64,000 nucleotides of DNA, from the NCBI RefSeq assembly GCF_014643635.1, contig NZ_BMJV01000001.1, positions 62,001 to 126,000 of the forward strand, given 5' to 3'. The stretch comes from Salipiger pallidus (lineage in GTDB: Bacteria > Pseudomonadota > Alphaproteobacteria > Rhodobacterales > Rhodobacteraceae). Positions 54,574 to 63,581 of this stretch are shown here, one piece after another. Within the stretch, counting starts at the first letter, position 1. Each line of letters starts with the position of its first letter. Below the pieces are notes generated by a model. It did no database searches, was not told where the DNA came from, and saw nothing but the letters and a program-made list of their open reading frames with translations. The position numbers and the translations under genes were made by a program.

Positions 54574-56157
54574 TTACGACGCATTCCCGTGCACGAATGC
54601 GAGGAGCGCCTGGGTCGATCCGTCCTTATTTTCGGCGCTTTGTTGGCCCGACACCATGGGGCCAAGCGCGGTTGCCAGCTCCTTGCCCAGTTCCACGCCC
54701 CACTGGTCATAGGAGTTGATGTCGAGGATCACGCCTTCGACGAATACCCGGTGTTCATAGAGCGCCACGATGCGACCCAGCATCTCAGGGGTGAGCTGCG
54801 GATAGATCAGTGTGGTGGATGGCCGGTTGCCCGGGAACACCCGGTGCCGGGCCTGCCTCTCCAGCTCATCACCCTCGAACGTGCCAGCGACCTTGCCGCG
54901 CGCCTCTTCAAGGTCGCGGCCACGCATCAGCGCCTCGGACTGCGCGAGGCAGTTGGCCACCAGAAGCTCGTGATGGTGGCGCAATTCCGGCTCATGCCCG
55001 CGGGCGGCCACGAGGAACTCGCACGGCACCACGCGTGTGCCCTGATGGATCAGCTGGTAGAACGCGTGCTGACCGTTGGTGCCCGGCTCGCCCCAGACCA
55101 CGGGGCCGGAGTTGCAGGCAAGGTCCTTGCCGTCCATGCTGACGCCCTTGCCATTGCTCTCCATCTCCAGCTGCTGAAGATAGGCGGGCAGTCGGGCAAG
55201 GCGGTTGTCATAGGGCAGCACCGCGCGGGTGCCGTGGCCCAGCACCTGATTGTGCCACATGCCCACGAGGGCCAGCATCACCGGCATGTTGTCCGCCAAC
55301 GGCGTGTTGCGGAAATGCAGATCCATGGACTCGCCGCCCTTGAGGAAGGCGCGGAAATCCTCGGGGCCGACGGCGATCATCATGGAAAGACCAATGGGCC
55401 CCCACATGGAATAACGTCCGCCGACCCAGTCCTCGAAGCCGAAAACACGGCTTTCCGGGATACCCCATTCGCCCGCCTTCTCGCGGTTCGACGACAGCGC
55501 GATGAACTTGCCATCGGTGGTCTGCCCGTTCGCCTCGAGCCAGTCCCACGCGGTCTTGCCGTTGGTCATGGTTTCGATGGTGGTGAAGGTCTTGGACGCG
55601 ATGATGAAGATCGTCGTCGCCGGGTTACAGCGCTTCAGCGTGTCCGCGATGTCGGCGCCGTCGACGTTGGACACGAAGTGGCAACGTGGGCCGTCATGAA
55701 AGGGCGCCAGCGCGATGGTGCCCATCTTGGGGCCAAGGTCCGAGCCGCCGATGCCGATGTTGACCACGTCGGTTACATCGCTGGCGCGGATCTCGCGGGC
55801 CAGCTCTTCCATGCGGCCAAGGGTGCCGAGCACCTCGGGCATCACGTCGTCGCCGTCCACCAGCACCGGCGTGCCGGTGAGGTTACGCAGTGCAGTATGC
55901 AACACGGCGCGGCCTTCGGTTTCGTTGATCTTGTCACCCGCGAACATCGCCTCGGCGCGGGCACCGACCTTGGCGTCCTCGGCGACCTTCAGCAGCGCGG
56001 CGACCACCTCGGCATCCAGCTGGGTCTTGGAGTAATCCAGCACCATGCCGTCTTGCTCGACCGAAAAGCTCTGCGCCCGGGTGGCATCCTCAGCAAACAG
56101 GCCATCGATCCGGCGCCTTTCGCGTGCGGCCGCAAGGCGTTTCAGCTCATCCCACAT
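54574..56157 (-). CDS. pgi: Glucose-6-phosphate isomerase
   Basis: Pgi (527 residues) interconverts glucose 6-phosphate and fructose 6-phosphate. Motifs: VVNIGIGGSDLGPKM, IASKTFTTIETMTN, GGRYSMWGPIGLSMMIAVG, and EFLVAARGHEPELRHHHELLVANCLAQSEALMRG with the catalytic His. ATG 56157 gives MWDELKRLAAAR; the frame extends upstream without protein-like character. It follows pgl by 136 bases. Confidence 0.95.
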   Translation of the reverse strand: MWDELKRLAAARERRRIDGLFAEDATRAQSFSVEQDGMVLDYSKTQLDAEVVAALLKVAEDAKVGARAEAMFAGDKINETEGRAVLHTALRNLTGTPVLVDGDDVMPEVLGTLGRMEELAREIRASDVTDVVNIGIGGSDLGPKMGTIALAPFHDGPRCHFVSNVDGADIADTLKRCNPATTIFIIASKTFTTIETMTNGKTAWDWLEANGQTTDGKFIALSSNREKAGEWGIPESRVFGFEDWVGGRYSMWGPIGLSMMIAVGPEDFRAFLKGGESMDLHFRNTPLADNMPVMLALVGMWHNQVLGHGTRAVLPYDNRLARLPAYLQQLEMESNGKGVSMDGKDLACNSGPVVWGEPGTNGQHAFYQLIHQGTRVVPCEFLVAARGHEPELRHHHELLVANCLAQSEALMRGRDLEEARGKVAGTFEGDELERQARHRVFPGNRPSTTLIYPQLTPEMLGRIVALYEHRVFVEGVILDINSYDQWGVELGKELATALGPMVSGQQSAENKDGSTQALLAFVHGNAS

Positions 56158-56293
56158 GGTCGTGTCTCTCTTTTGTTGTCTGGTTAGCCTCGGACCATAC
56201 GCGATGGCCCGGTCATCGCAGCGCCATGCTGTCAGCGCTATCAAAACGAAACGACGCCCCCCCCCGGACCATGCCGGAGGGGCCGCTTTCAGT

Positions 56294-56971
56294 TCATTCG
56301 GCCCAGTGGACCGTTGCCTCATCGAGGATGGCGTTGATCGGCGCCTCGATGGCGGGCAGACCCTTGGCCTTGGCCAGAACCTCGCGCTTTTCGCGGCCGT
56401 AGATCAGGATGTGCTTCTTCATCGCTCCGTCCAGCGCCGACGCCGACAGGGTGATGCGCGGCTCGGGCGCGCCGGGCGCGCGCATCGGCAGAAGAATGGG
56501 CGCGTCGGGCGACAGCGCCTCCTCAAGTTTGTCGGCCTCGGGGAAGATCGAGGCGGTGTGCATGTCCGCCCCCATGCCCAGAAGCACCACCGCCAGAGGC
56601 AGCGACGGCGCGATGGCATCGGCCAGCTCCGCCAGCTTGTCCTCGGGGGTCTCCGCCTCCGCGTAAAGCGGCAGCAGGCGTGCCGCCGATGCGCGGTCGG
56701 TCAGGAGACGCTCACGCAACAGGCGTGTGTTGGACCGGTCCGAGCTTTCCGGCACCCAGCGTTCGTCGGTCAGCAGCACATCGACGCGCGACCAGTCGAG
56801 ATCGGCGGCGCAAAGCGCGTCGAACACCGGCCCGGGCGAGGTCCCGCCCGGCACGGCAAGCGCCGCGCGGTCCTGATGGGACAGCGCAGCTCGCAGCTCT
56901 CCTGCGATCTGGCTGGCAAGGTCGATCGCGAGCATTTCGCGGTCAGCGTATTCCTTGAAGTCGTAGGTCAT
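56294..56971 (-). CDS. pgl: 6-phosphogluconolactonase
   Basis: Pgl (225 residues) hydrolyses 6-phosphogluconolactone, the product of Zwf. Motifs: LAVPGGTSPGPVFDAL, RVDVLLTDERWVPESSDRSN and LPLAVVLLGMGADMHTASIFPEA. ATG 56971 overlaps the zwf stop (ATGA) and has GGAGGA upstream. Confidence 0.93.
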   Translation of the reverse strand: MTYDFKEYADREMLAIDLASQIAGELRAALSHQDRAALAVPGGTSPGPVFDALCAADLDWSRVDVLLTDERWVPESSDRSNTRLLRERLLTDRASAARLLPLYAEAETPEDKLAELADAIAPSLPLAVVLLGMGADMHTASIFPEADKLEEALSPDAPILLPMRAPGAPEPRITLSASALDGAMKKHILIYGREKREVLAKAKGLPAIEAPINAILDEATVHWAE

Positions 56972-58428
56972 CCCTTGATGCTCCTCCATCGGCGGCCGTC
57001 GCGGTTGATGAGAAACGCCGCATCATCCGGACCGGCACTGCCGGCGTCGTAGGGTTTGGGGTTGTCCCCCCGGCGTTCCCAGCCTTCGATCAGCGGATCG
57101 GTCCAGGCCCATGCGGCCTCGACCTCATCACCGCGCATGAAAAGCGTCTGGTTGCCGCGGATCACGTCCATAATAAGCCGCTCGTAGGCGTCGGTCACAT
57201 CCTCCGCCTGCTCGCCAAGCGCATCGGCAAAGGTCATGTCCAGCGGCACGTCCACAAGACGCATGCCCCCCGGGCCCGGTTCCTTGATGGTCACGCCAAG
57301 GGTCATGCCCTCGTTCGGCTGCAGGCGGATCGACAGCACGTTGCGGTGACGCCCCGAGTCGATGCCGAAGATCGAATGCGGGGTTTCCTTGAAGACGATG
57401 GCGATCTCCGACGCGCGTCCGCTCAGCCGCTTGCCGGTGCGCAGGTAGAAGGGCGTGTTCGCCCAACGCCAGTTCGAGATAAAACACTTGAGCGCGATGT
57501 AGCTCTCGGTCTTCGAGGCGGGATTCTCCGCATCCTCGCGGTAGGAGGCGCAGGTCCCGTCCGAGGTGTACTGCCCCCGCACGATCTGGTCCGGGTCTAC
57601 CGGGTCCAGCGCGCGGATCACCTTGAGCTTCTCATCGCGCACCGCATCCGCCTCGAAGCGCGCGGGCGGCTCCATGGCAATGAGGCACAGCAGCTGCATC
57701 AGGTGGTTCTGCACCATGTCCCGCATGGCGCCGGAGTTGTCATAGTAGGACCCGCGCCCACCGACGCCGACGGTCTCGGCCACAGTGATCTGGATGTGGT
57801 CGATGTACTGGGCGTTCCACAGCGGTTCGAACAGCATGTTGCCGAAACGGACGGCCATGAGGTTCTGCACCGTCTCCTTCCCGAGGTAGTGGTCGATCCG
57901 GTAGATCTGGTCCTCGTAGAAATGCTGCGCCAGCTCTTCGTTGAGGGCGCGCGCGGTCTCGAGATCGTGGCCGAATGGCTTTTCCACCACGATGCGCGAC
58001 TCGCGCTGCGCCAGCCCGTGGCTGCGAAGCTGCTCGGCCAGCGGGCCGAAGAGGTTCGGACCGACCGAGAAGTAGAAGGCGCGCACCCGCTCCTCGTCAT
58101 CGACGAGCAGCTCCTGCAGTTCCTTCCACCCACCTTCGCCCATGGCGTCCACGGGCACGTAGCTCAGGTGCCGGAGGAAATCCTCCACGGCGTCCTTGTC
58201 GGCAGAGTGCTTGCCAGCGTGTTCTTCGATGGCGGCGCGGATCAGGTCCCGGTAGCCGGCATCGTCCATGTCGGCGCGGGCCGCGCCAATGATGCGGCTT
58301 TCGGTCGGGATCTGGCCTGCGACGAAGCGACGGAAAAGGCCGGGAAGGATCTTGCGCTGTGCAAGATCACCGGTGCCGCCGAAGATCACAAGATCGAACG
58401 GGCTTACGGGAATGACGCGGGATACCAT
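56968..58428 (-). CDS. zwf: Glucose-6-phosphate 1-dehydrogenase
   Basis: Zwf (486 residues) oxidises glucose 6-phosphate with NAD(P)+. The nucleotide motif is VIFGGTGDLAQRKILPGLFR, the active-site motif RIDHYLGKETVQNLMAVRFGN. It is the first gene of zwf-pgl-pgi, which sends glucose into the Entner-Doudoroff and pentose phosphate routes. A LacI-type palindrome lies 57 bases upstream of the start. Confidence 0.96.
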   Translation of the reverse strand: MVSRVIPVSPFDLVIFGGTGDLAQRKILPGLFRRFVAGQIPTESRIIGAARADMDDAGYRDLIRAAIEEHAGKHSADKDAVEDFLRHLSYVPVDAMGEGGWKELQELLVDDEERVRAFYFSVGPNLFGPLAEQLRSHGLAQRESRIVVEKPFGHDLETARALNEELAQHFYEDQIYRIDHYLGKETVQNLMAVRFGNMLFEPLWNAQYIDHIQITVAETVGVGGRGSYYDNSGAMRDMVQNHLMQLLCLIAMEPPARFEADAVRDEKLKVIRALDPVDPDQIVRGQYTSDGTCASYREDAENPASKTESYIALKCFISNWRWANTPFYLRTGKRLSGRASEIAIVFKETPHSIFGIDSGRHRNVLSIRLQPNEGMTLGVTIKEPGPGGMRLVDVPLDMTFADALGEQAEDVTDAYERLIMDVIRGNQTLFMRGDEVEAAWAWTDPLIEGWERRGDNPKPYDAGSAGPDDAAFLINRDGRRWRSIKG

Positions 58429-58484
58429 CGGTGGCCTGTCTCCGATTCTCTGTATTTCTTGCGGTTCAGGGCGAACGGGAAGTC

Positions 58485-58496
58485 GTTAGCGCTAAC
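58485..58496. promoter_or_regulatory. LacI-family type operator before zwf
   Basis: GTTAGCGCTAAC is a perfect 12-bp palindrome with the central CG step typical of LacI-family operators. It sits 57 bases before zwf. The candidate regulator gene is not in the window. The 266-base gap to the divergent nucleoside hydrolase gene shows nothing else clear. Confidence 0.55.
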
Positions 58497-58694
58497 CACG
58501 CGGCCTTCCCTAACCCAATCGTTTCGCGGAGTCTAACACCACGTCAGCGGTCTGCAATGCGTGCGGGGCAAAAGCCCGACAGTTGAGCAAATGCCGGTTC
58601 AATTTGACAGGCGAAAGCGCGCCATGTCCTCACGGCCTGCTTGAACGGGCTGACCGGGCATGCGACCCATTGCGCGCAGCTCGAAAGGACCCCG

Positions 58695-59633
58695 ATGCCC
58701 CAACGTATCATCATCGACACCGACCCTGGCCAGGACGACGCGGTTGCAATTCTGCTGGCTCTTGCCTCGCCCGAAGACATCGAGGTGCTGGGCATCACCG
58801 CCGTTGCCGGGAACGTGCCGCTGAATCTGACCGTGCTGAATGCTCGCAAGGTGTGTGAACTTGCAGGTCGTCCCGACGTCCCGGTCTATGCCGGCTGCGA
58901 CCGCCCCCTGCGCAAGCCGCTGGTCACCGCCGAGCACGTACACGGCAAGACCGGCCTCGACGGGCCGGACCTGCCAGAACCCACCATGCCGGTGCAAGCC
59001 CAGCACGGGGTGGATTTCATCATCGACACCCTGCGCAACGAACCTGAAGGCACGGTTACGCTGTGCCCGCTGGGTCCGCTCACCAACATCGCCACCGCGT
59101 TCGAGCGCGCGCCCGACATCAAGTCGCGGGTCAAGCGCATCGTCCTCATGGGCGGTGCCTATTTCGAGGTGGGCAACATCACCCCCGCGGCCGAGTTCAA
59201 CATCTACGTCGACCCCGAAGCCGCGGCAGCGGTCTTTGCCTCGGGCGTTCCCATCACGGTGCTGCCGCTGGACGTGACACACAAGGCGCTGGTCACGACC
59301 GCCCGCAACGAGGCGTTCCGCGCGCTTGGCACGGAGGTTGGTATCGCCGTGGCCGAGATGACCGACTTTTTCGAACGTTTCGACCGGGAGAAATACGGCT
59401 CGGACGGCGCGCCCCTGCATGATCCCTGCGTTACCGCGTGGCTGATCCGCCCCGACCTGTTCTCCGGGCGCGAGATCAACGTCGAGATCGAGGTGGACAG
59501 CCCCCTCACCCGCGGCATGACCGTGGCCGACTGGTGGGGCGTGACCGATCGCCCGGCCAATGCCTTTTTCATTGGCGATCTCGATGCGGACGGCTTTTTC
59601 GACCTGCTCACCGAGCGGCTGGCGCGTCTCTGA
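58695..59633 (+). CDS. Inosine/uridine-preferring nucleoside hydrolase
   Basis: A 312-residue IunH-family enzyme that cleaves ribonucleosides into base and ribose. The calcium-binding motif IIIDTDPGQDDAVAILLAL is at the N-terminus; LCPLGPLTNIATA, VLMGGAYFEVGNITPAAEFNIYVDPEAA and the C-terminal DPCVTAWLI are present. GAAAGGA precedes ATG 58695. Purine or pyrimidine preference cannot be told. Confidence 0.92.
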   Translation: MPQRIIIDTDPGQDDAVAILLALASPEDIEVLGITAVAGNVPLNLTVLNARKVCELAGRPDVPVYAGCDRPLRKPLVTAEHVHGKTGLDGPDLPEPTMPVQAQHGVDFIIDTLRNEPEGTVTLCPLGPLTNIATAFERAPDIKSRVKRIVLMGGAYFEVGNITPAAEFNIYVDPEAAAAVFASGVPITVLPLDVTHKALVTTARNEAFRALGTEVGIAVAEMTDFFERFDREKYGSDGAPLHDPCVTAWLIRPDLFSGREINVEIEVDSPLTRGMTVADWWGVTDRPANAFFIGDLDADGFFDLLTERLARL

Positions 59634-59699
59634 TCCGACAGCCCCCTAGTTTCCCGTAACCAGTTCCCGGTTTGCCCTGATCCCAGCGAGGCCCCTTCG

Positions 59700-60146
59700 A
59701 TGAAATCCCTCCACCTCGCCGACCTGTCGGATGCCGACAAGGTTGTTGCCATGACGCTTGCGTTCCATGCAGAGCAGGGCTTTGACAGCGACGAAGACCA
59801 TGTGCGCGGTGCCATCCTCCCACTGCTCGAGGGCATTCCTCACGGTGCCCTCTGGGTCATCGGTCCGCGCAAGTCTCCGGTGGGGTATGTCGCGGTGAGC
59901 TTCGGCTGGAGCCTGGAGTTCGGTGGCCTCGACGCCGTGGTGGACGAGATCTACGTGCGCCCCGCCGTGCGCCGCCGGGGCATGGGCGGCGATGCGCTGC
60001 ACCAGCTGTCGCTGGGCCTACGCGAGGGCGGCATCCGCGCCATGCACCTGGAGGTGGCGCGCGCCGACGAGCAGGCGCAGCGCTTTTACCGCCGCAACCG
60101 CTTTGCGCTGAGGGACGACTATGTCTTCATGAGCCGCGTGCTCTGA
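59700..60146 (+). CDS. GNAT-family N-acetyltransferase
   Basis: A 148-residue single-domain acetyltransferase. Motif A for acetyl-CoA is VDEIYVRPAVRRRGMGGDAL, followed by LEVARADEQAQRFYRRNRF. The acceptor substrate is unknown. It lies between the nucleoside hydrolase gene and selO on the same strand. Confidence 0.88.
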   Translation: MKSLHLADLSDADKVVAMTLAFHAEQGFDSDEDHVRGAILPLLEGIPHGALWVIGPRKSPVGYVAVSFGWSLEFGGLDAVVDEIYVRPAVRRRGMGGDALHQLSLGLREGGIRAMHLEVARADEQAQRFYRRNRFALRDDYVFMSRVL

Positions 60147-60189
60147 CACCCCCCTTACTTTCGCGGCCCGGGGACACTACGTTTCCGCT

Positions 60190-61611
60190 ATGACCCTGCA
60201 CATTCCTTTCGACAACAGCTACGCCCGCCTGCCGGATGGCTTCTTCACCCGGCTCGACCCAACGGCAGTCAGCACGCCCAGTCTGGTGGCTTTCAACCAG
60301 CCGCTGGCGGACAGCCTCGGGATAACGGGCTATGACGACAACCGCCTTGCCGAACTGCTGTCCGGCAACGTGCTCCCCGAGGGCGCAGAGCCCTTGGCGC
60401 AGATTTATGCCGGCCATCAGTTCGGTGGGTTCTCGCCCCAGCTGGGGGATGGTCGGGCGCATTTGCTCGGCGAGGTCGTCGGCAAGGACGGCATCCGCCG
60501 CGACATCCAGCTCAAGGGCTCTGGCCCCACACCTTATTCGCGGCGGGGTGACGGGCGCGCGTGGCTTGGGCCGGTGCTGCGCGAATACGTGGTGTCCGAG
60601 GCGATGCATGCGCTCGGCGTGCCCACCACCCGCGCCCTTGCTGCCGTGCGTACCGGCGAGCCGATCCTCCGCGAAAACGGCCCCGTGCCGGGCGCTGTCC
60701 TGACCCGCGTGGCGCAAAGCCACATCCGCGTCGGGACCTTCGAGCTTTTCGCCTCGCGCGGCGAGAAGGACGCACTGAAGATCCTCTTTAAGCACACCCG
60801 CGACCGGCACTACCCAGACGCTGATGGCCCCGAGGCGCTGTTGCAACAGGCCTGCGACCGGCAGGCGGCGCTGGTCATGCAGTGGATGTCCCTCGGCTTC
60901 ATCCACGGGGTGATGAACACCGACAACTGCACCCTTTCGGGCGAGACCATCGACTACGGCCCCTGCGCCTTCATGGACAGCTACCATGCGGGACAGGTCT
61001 TTTCCTCCATCGACCGCGACGGGCGCTATGCCTTCGGCGCGCAGGCGGACATCATCATCTGGAACATGGCGCAGCTGGCCACCTGCCTCGTGCCGCTGAT
61101 GCCCGACGAGGATGCCGCCGTGGAACGCTTTACCGAGATCGTGCACGGCATGGCGGACACCCTGCGCCGCGAGTGGCTGAAGCGCTTTTGCGCCAAGGTC
61201 GGCATCGCTACCCCCAGCCCTGAAGATGGCGCGCTGGTGGGCGAGCTGCTGAAGCTGATGCAAACAGACAGGGCAGATTTCACAAACACCTTCCGCGCGC
61301 TTCTGGGCGATGATGCCCGCGACCAGTTCACCGACCGCGCAGCGTTCGACGCGTGGGAGACCCGCTGGCGCAAGCGCATCGAGAGCGAGCCGGACCCCGA
61401 GGGCCTTATGCGCCGCACGAACCCGGCGGTGATCCCTCGCAATCACCGGATCGAGCAGATGATCGCCGCCGCAGTCGAAGGCGACGATGCCCCGTTCCAC
61501 CGCCTCAACGCCGTTCTCTCGCGCCCCTTCGACGAGGCCCCCGAGGACGAGGACCTGCGCCGTCCGCCCACCGAGGCCGAGATCGTCCCTGCCACCTTCT
61601 GCGGCACCTGA
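60190..61611 (+). CDS. selO: Protein adenylyltransferase SelO
   Basis: SelO (473 residues, YdiU family) is a pseudokinase that transfers AMP to protein Ser/Thr/Tyr residues, linked to redox homeostasis. The segments IYAGHQFGGFSPQLGDGRAHLLGEV, IQLKGSGPTPYSRRGDGRAWLGPVLREYVVSEAMHALG, GFIHGVMNTDNCTLSGETIDYGPCAFMD are full length. The C-terminal PATFCGT carries Cys where vertebrate SelO has selenocysteine. Confidence 0.94.
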   Translation: MTLHIPFDNSYARLPDGFFTRLDPTAVSTPSLVAFNQPLADSLGITGYDDNRLAELLSGNVLPEGAEPLAQIYAGHQFGGFSPQLGDGRAHLLGEVVGKDGIRRDIQLKGSGPTPYSRRGDGRAWLGPVLREYVVSEAMHALGVPTTRALAAVRTGEPILRENGPVPGAVLTRVAQSHIRVGTFELFASRGEKDALKILFKHTRDRHYPDADGPEALLQQACDRQAALVMQWMSLGFIHGVMNTDNCTLSGETIDYGPCAFMDSYHAGQVFSSIDRDGRYAFGAQADIIIWNMAQLATCLVPLMPDEDAAVERFTEIVHGMADTLRREWLKRFCAKVGIATPSPEDGALVGELLKLMQTDRADFTNTFRALLGDDARDQFTDRAAFDAWETRWRKRIESEPDPEGLMRRTNPAVIPRNHRIEQMIAAAVEGDDAPFHRLNAVLSRPFDEAPEDEDLRRPPTEAEIVPATFCGT

Positions 61612-61706
61612 TGCGGCATTGCGGGGCGGACACTTAACACTTTTTCGGTCGGCGCCGCTCTGCCACTGTGGCGCCGACACATGACACTCTTGGGAGGGAA
61701 ACACGC

Positions 61707-62423
61707 ATGGGCATGATGAAAACACTGGCAAAGGTCGCCATCGGATATGCCGCCGCGCGCGGAGTGGACCGCATGTCCGGCGGGCGCGGCATTGGCGGTT
61801 TGATGGGCGGCAAGGCGCAGCTCAAGGGGTCCGAGCCGGGCACTGCGCAACAGGCCCAGCTGGGCCAGATGATGGGCGGCGGCGGGCTGTCCGACATGGT
61901 CGCGAAGTTCCAGCAGGGCGGACTTGGCGCCATGATGGGCGGGGCCGGTCAAGGCGCCGGCCTCGCAGGCATGCTCTCCGCCGCCGGCGGGGCCGCCGCT
62001 GCCGGTGGTGCCGGCGTCGGCGCCCTGCTCGACCAGTTCAACAAGACCGGCGCTACCAGCCCCGAGGCCGAGGCCATTGCCGGTCTGATGCTGCGCGCCA
62101 TGATCCAGGCCGCCAAGTCCGACGGCGAAATCGACGCCGCCGAAAAGGCCCGCATCGTGGAAAGCGTCGGAGAAGATGCCACCCCCGAGGACATGGCCTT
62201 CGTGCGCGACCAGCTTTCCGCACCGCTCGACCCCGAGGGTCTGGCAAAGGACACCCCGGAGACCGCGAAGCCACAGGTCTATTCCGCCGCGCTGATGACC
62301 ATTGTGGTGGACACGGATGAAGAAGCGGAATTCCTCGACCGGCTTGCCAAGTCCATGGGACTGAGCGAAACGGTGGTGAACCAGCTTCACATGCAGATGG
62401 GCGTGCAACCGCTCTACGCCTGA
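61707..62423 (+). CDS. DUF533 (TerB-like) protein
   Basis: A 238-residue protein from ATG 61707 (GGGAGGG upstream). The N-terminal half is Gly/Ala/Met rich and probably membrane-associated (GLAGMLSAAGGAAAAGGAGV); the C-terminal half is the helical DUF533/TerB-like domain with LMLRAMIQAAKSDGEIDAAE and YSAALMTIVVDTDEEAEFLD. Function unknown; such domains are thought to bind metals or sit at membranes. Confidence 0.82.
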   Translation: MGMMKTLAKVAIGYAAARGVDRMSGGRGIGGLMGGKAQLKGSEPGTAQQAQLGQMMGGGGLSDMVAKFQQGGLGAMMGGAGQGAGLAGMLSAAGGAAAAGGAGVGALLDQFNKTGATSPEAEAIAGLMLRAMIQAAKSDGEIDAAEKARIVESVGEDATPEDMAFVRDQLSAPLDPEGLAKDTPETAKPQVYSAALMTIVVDTDEEAEFLDRLAKSMGLSETVVNQLHMQMGVQPLYA

Positions 62424-62475
62424 CCTTTCGGGCGCCTGCGCAACGCGGCCCCGCCCGGTCGGAAAGGACGATGTC

Positions 62476-63366
62476 ATGCCAGCCAGTTCCGGCCCGACCA
62501 ACTCCAGCAAGGGTATTGCCCTTGCAGCCTTCGGCGCGCTGATCTTGACGCCGGATGCGCTCTTTATGCGGCTGTCCGGCATGGACGGCTGGCAGATGAT
62601 GGCATGGCGTGGGCTGTGTACCGGAGCAATGTTCTGGGGGATCTGGCTTGTGCTCCGTCGCCCCGGGGGCGGTGTTCGCGGTCTCGCCCGCCCGGCGGCG
62701 GCAGTGCTGGTTCTGGCCCATTTCCTCAATGCGCTGCTGTTCCCACTGGGCATTTCCTCGGCGCCGGTGGCGGTTGTGCTGCTGGCGGTCGCAACAATGC
62801 CGGTTTGCGCCGCGCTGATGTCGCGGCTCGTTCTGGGCGAGCCAACCTCCGTCCGCACATGGGCCGCCATCGCTGCGGTCCTGACGGGTATCATCATCGC
62901 GGTCAGCGAAGGGCACGCGCTGTCGCTCGATCCAGCGGCGCTTCTCGGTGCGGCCTGCGGCCTTGGCGTGGCGCTCTGCCTTGCCACCACCTTCGTCACC
63001 TTGCGCCGGGCGCCGGACCTGCCATTGCTGCCGGCGCTGGGCTGCGGCAGCGCCCTTGCCGGCCTTATGGGGCTTGCGATCACAGGGCCTGCGCAGATGA
63101 CGGATGGCAACGTACCGTCCATCCTGGTGACCGGCCTTGTGATCCTGCCCGCATCGTTCTTCGCCCTCTCCAGCGCGTCGCGCCTGACGCAGGCGGCCAA
63201 TGTCGGCCTTCTCATGTTGCTGGAGACGGTGCTTGGCCCGGCATGGGTCTGGCTCGGCCTCGGCGAGGCCCCGTCCGAGCGCATGCTCATTGGCGCAGCC
63301 ATCGTGGTGGGCAGCCTCGCGCTTTACATCGCTGCCCCGCGTCGTCGCCGCGCCCTGCCCGCCTGA
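62476..63366 (+). CDS. DMT superfamily (EamA) transporter
   Basis: A 296-residue permease with about ten hydrophobic helices in two EamA repeats: LAAFGALILTPDALFMRLSG opens repeat 1 and LLGAACGLGVALCLATTFV opens repeat 2. It ends with a basic tail, APRRRRALPA. The substrate is unknown; family members export amino acids or metabolites. GGAAAGGA precedes ATG 62476. Confidence 0.88.
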   Translation: MPASSGPTNSSKGIALAAFGALILTPDALFMRLSGMDGWQMMAWRGLCTGAMFWGIWLVLRRPGGGVRGLARPAAAVLVLAHFLNALLFPLGISSAPVAVVLLAVATMPVCAALMSRLVLGEPTSVRTWAAIAAVLTGIIIAVSEGHALSLDPAALLGAACGLGVALCLATTFVTLRRAPDLPLLPALGCGSALAGLMGLAITGPAQMTDGNVPSILVTGLVILPASFFALSSASRLTQAANVGLLMLLETVLGPAWVWLGLGEAPSERMLIGAAIVVGSLALYIAAPRRRRALPA

Positions 63367-63399
63367 TCGGACGCGGCCCGGCGAAAGCCCGGCCCGCCG

Positions 63400-63462
63400 C
63401 CGTCTTCTCTTGAAAAATATACCGGGGTAGTCGCCGCAGGAGACGGTCGCAGAGCCCCCTGT
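63400..63462. repeat. Dispersed 3'-end element, copy C
   Basis: The block reads TTCTCTTGAAAAATATACCG then GGG, a degenerate middle, and CGCAGAGCCCCCTG. It lies in the gap between the transporter and the convergent AlaX-like gene; the remaining 215-base gap shows nothing else. Confidence 0.6.
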
Positions 63463-63581
63463 GATCAGGGCGATCATCCCAAACTCCCGCTCCGAAGACC
63501 GCCCTACACCAGGCCACCGTGTCGCGACCGTTTGTGCTGCGGCGAGGTCCGTCAAATGCCCTGAGAAGGCCGCCCTTGGTG

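Noticed and set aside
61443-63302. 619-codon minus-strand frame opposite DUF533 and the DMT transporter
   Set aside because: Arg/Pro/Ser-rich antisense composition with no domain; plus-strand genes have ribosome sites and family features.
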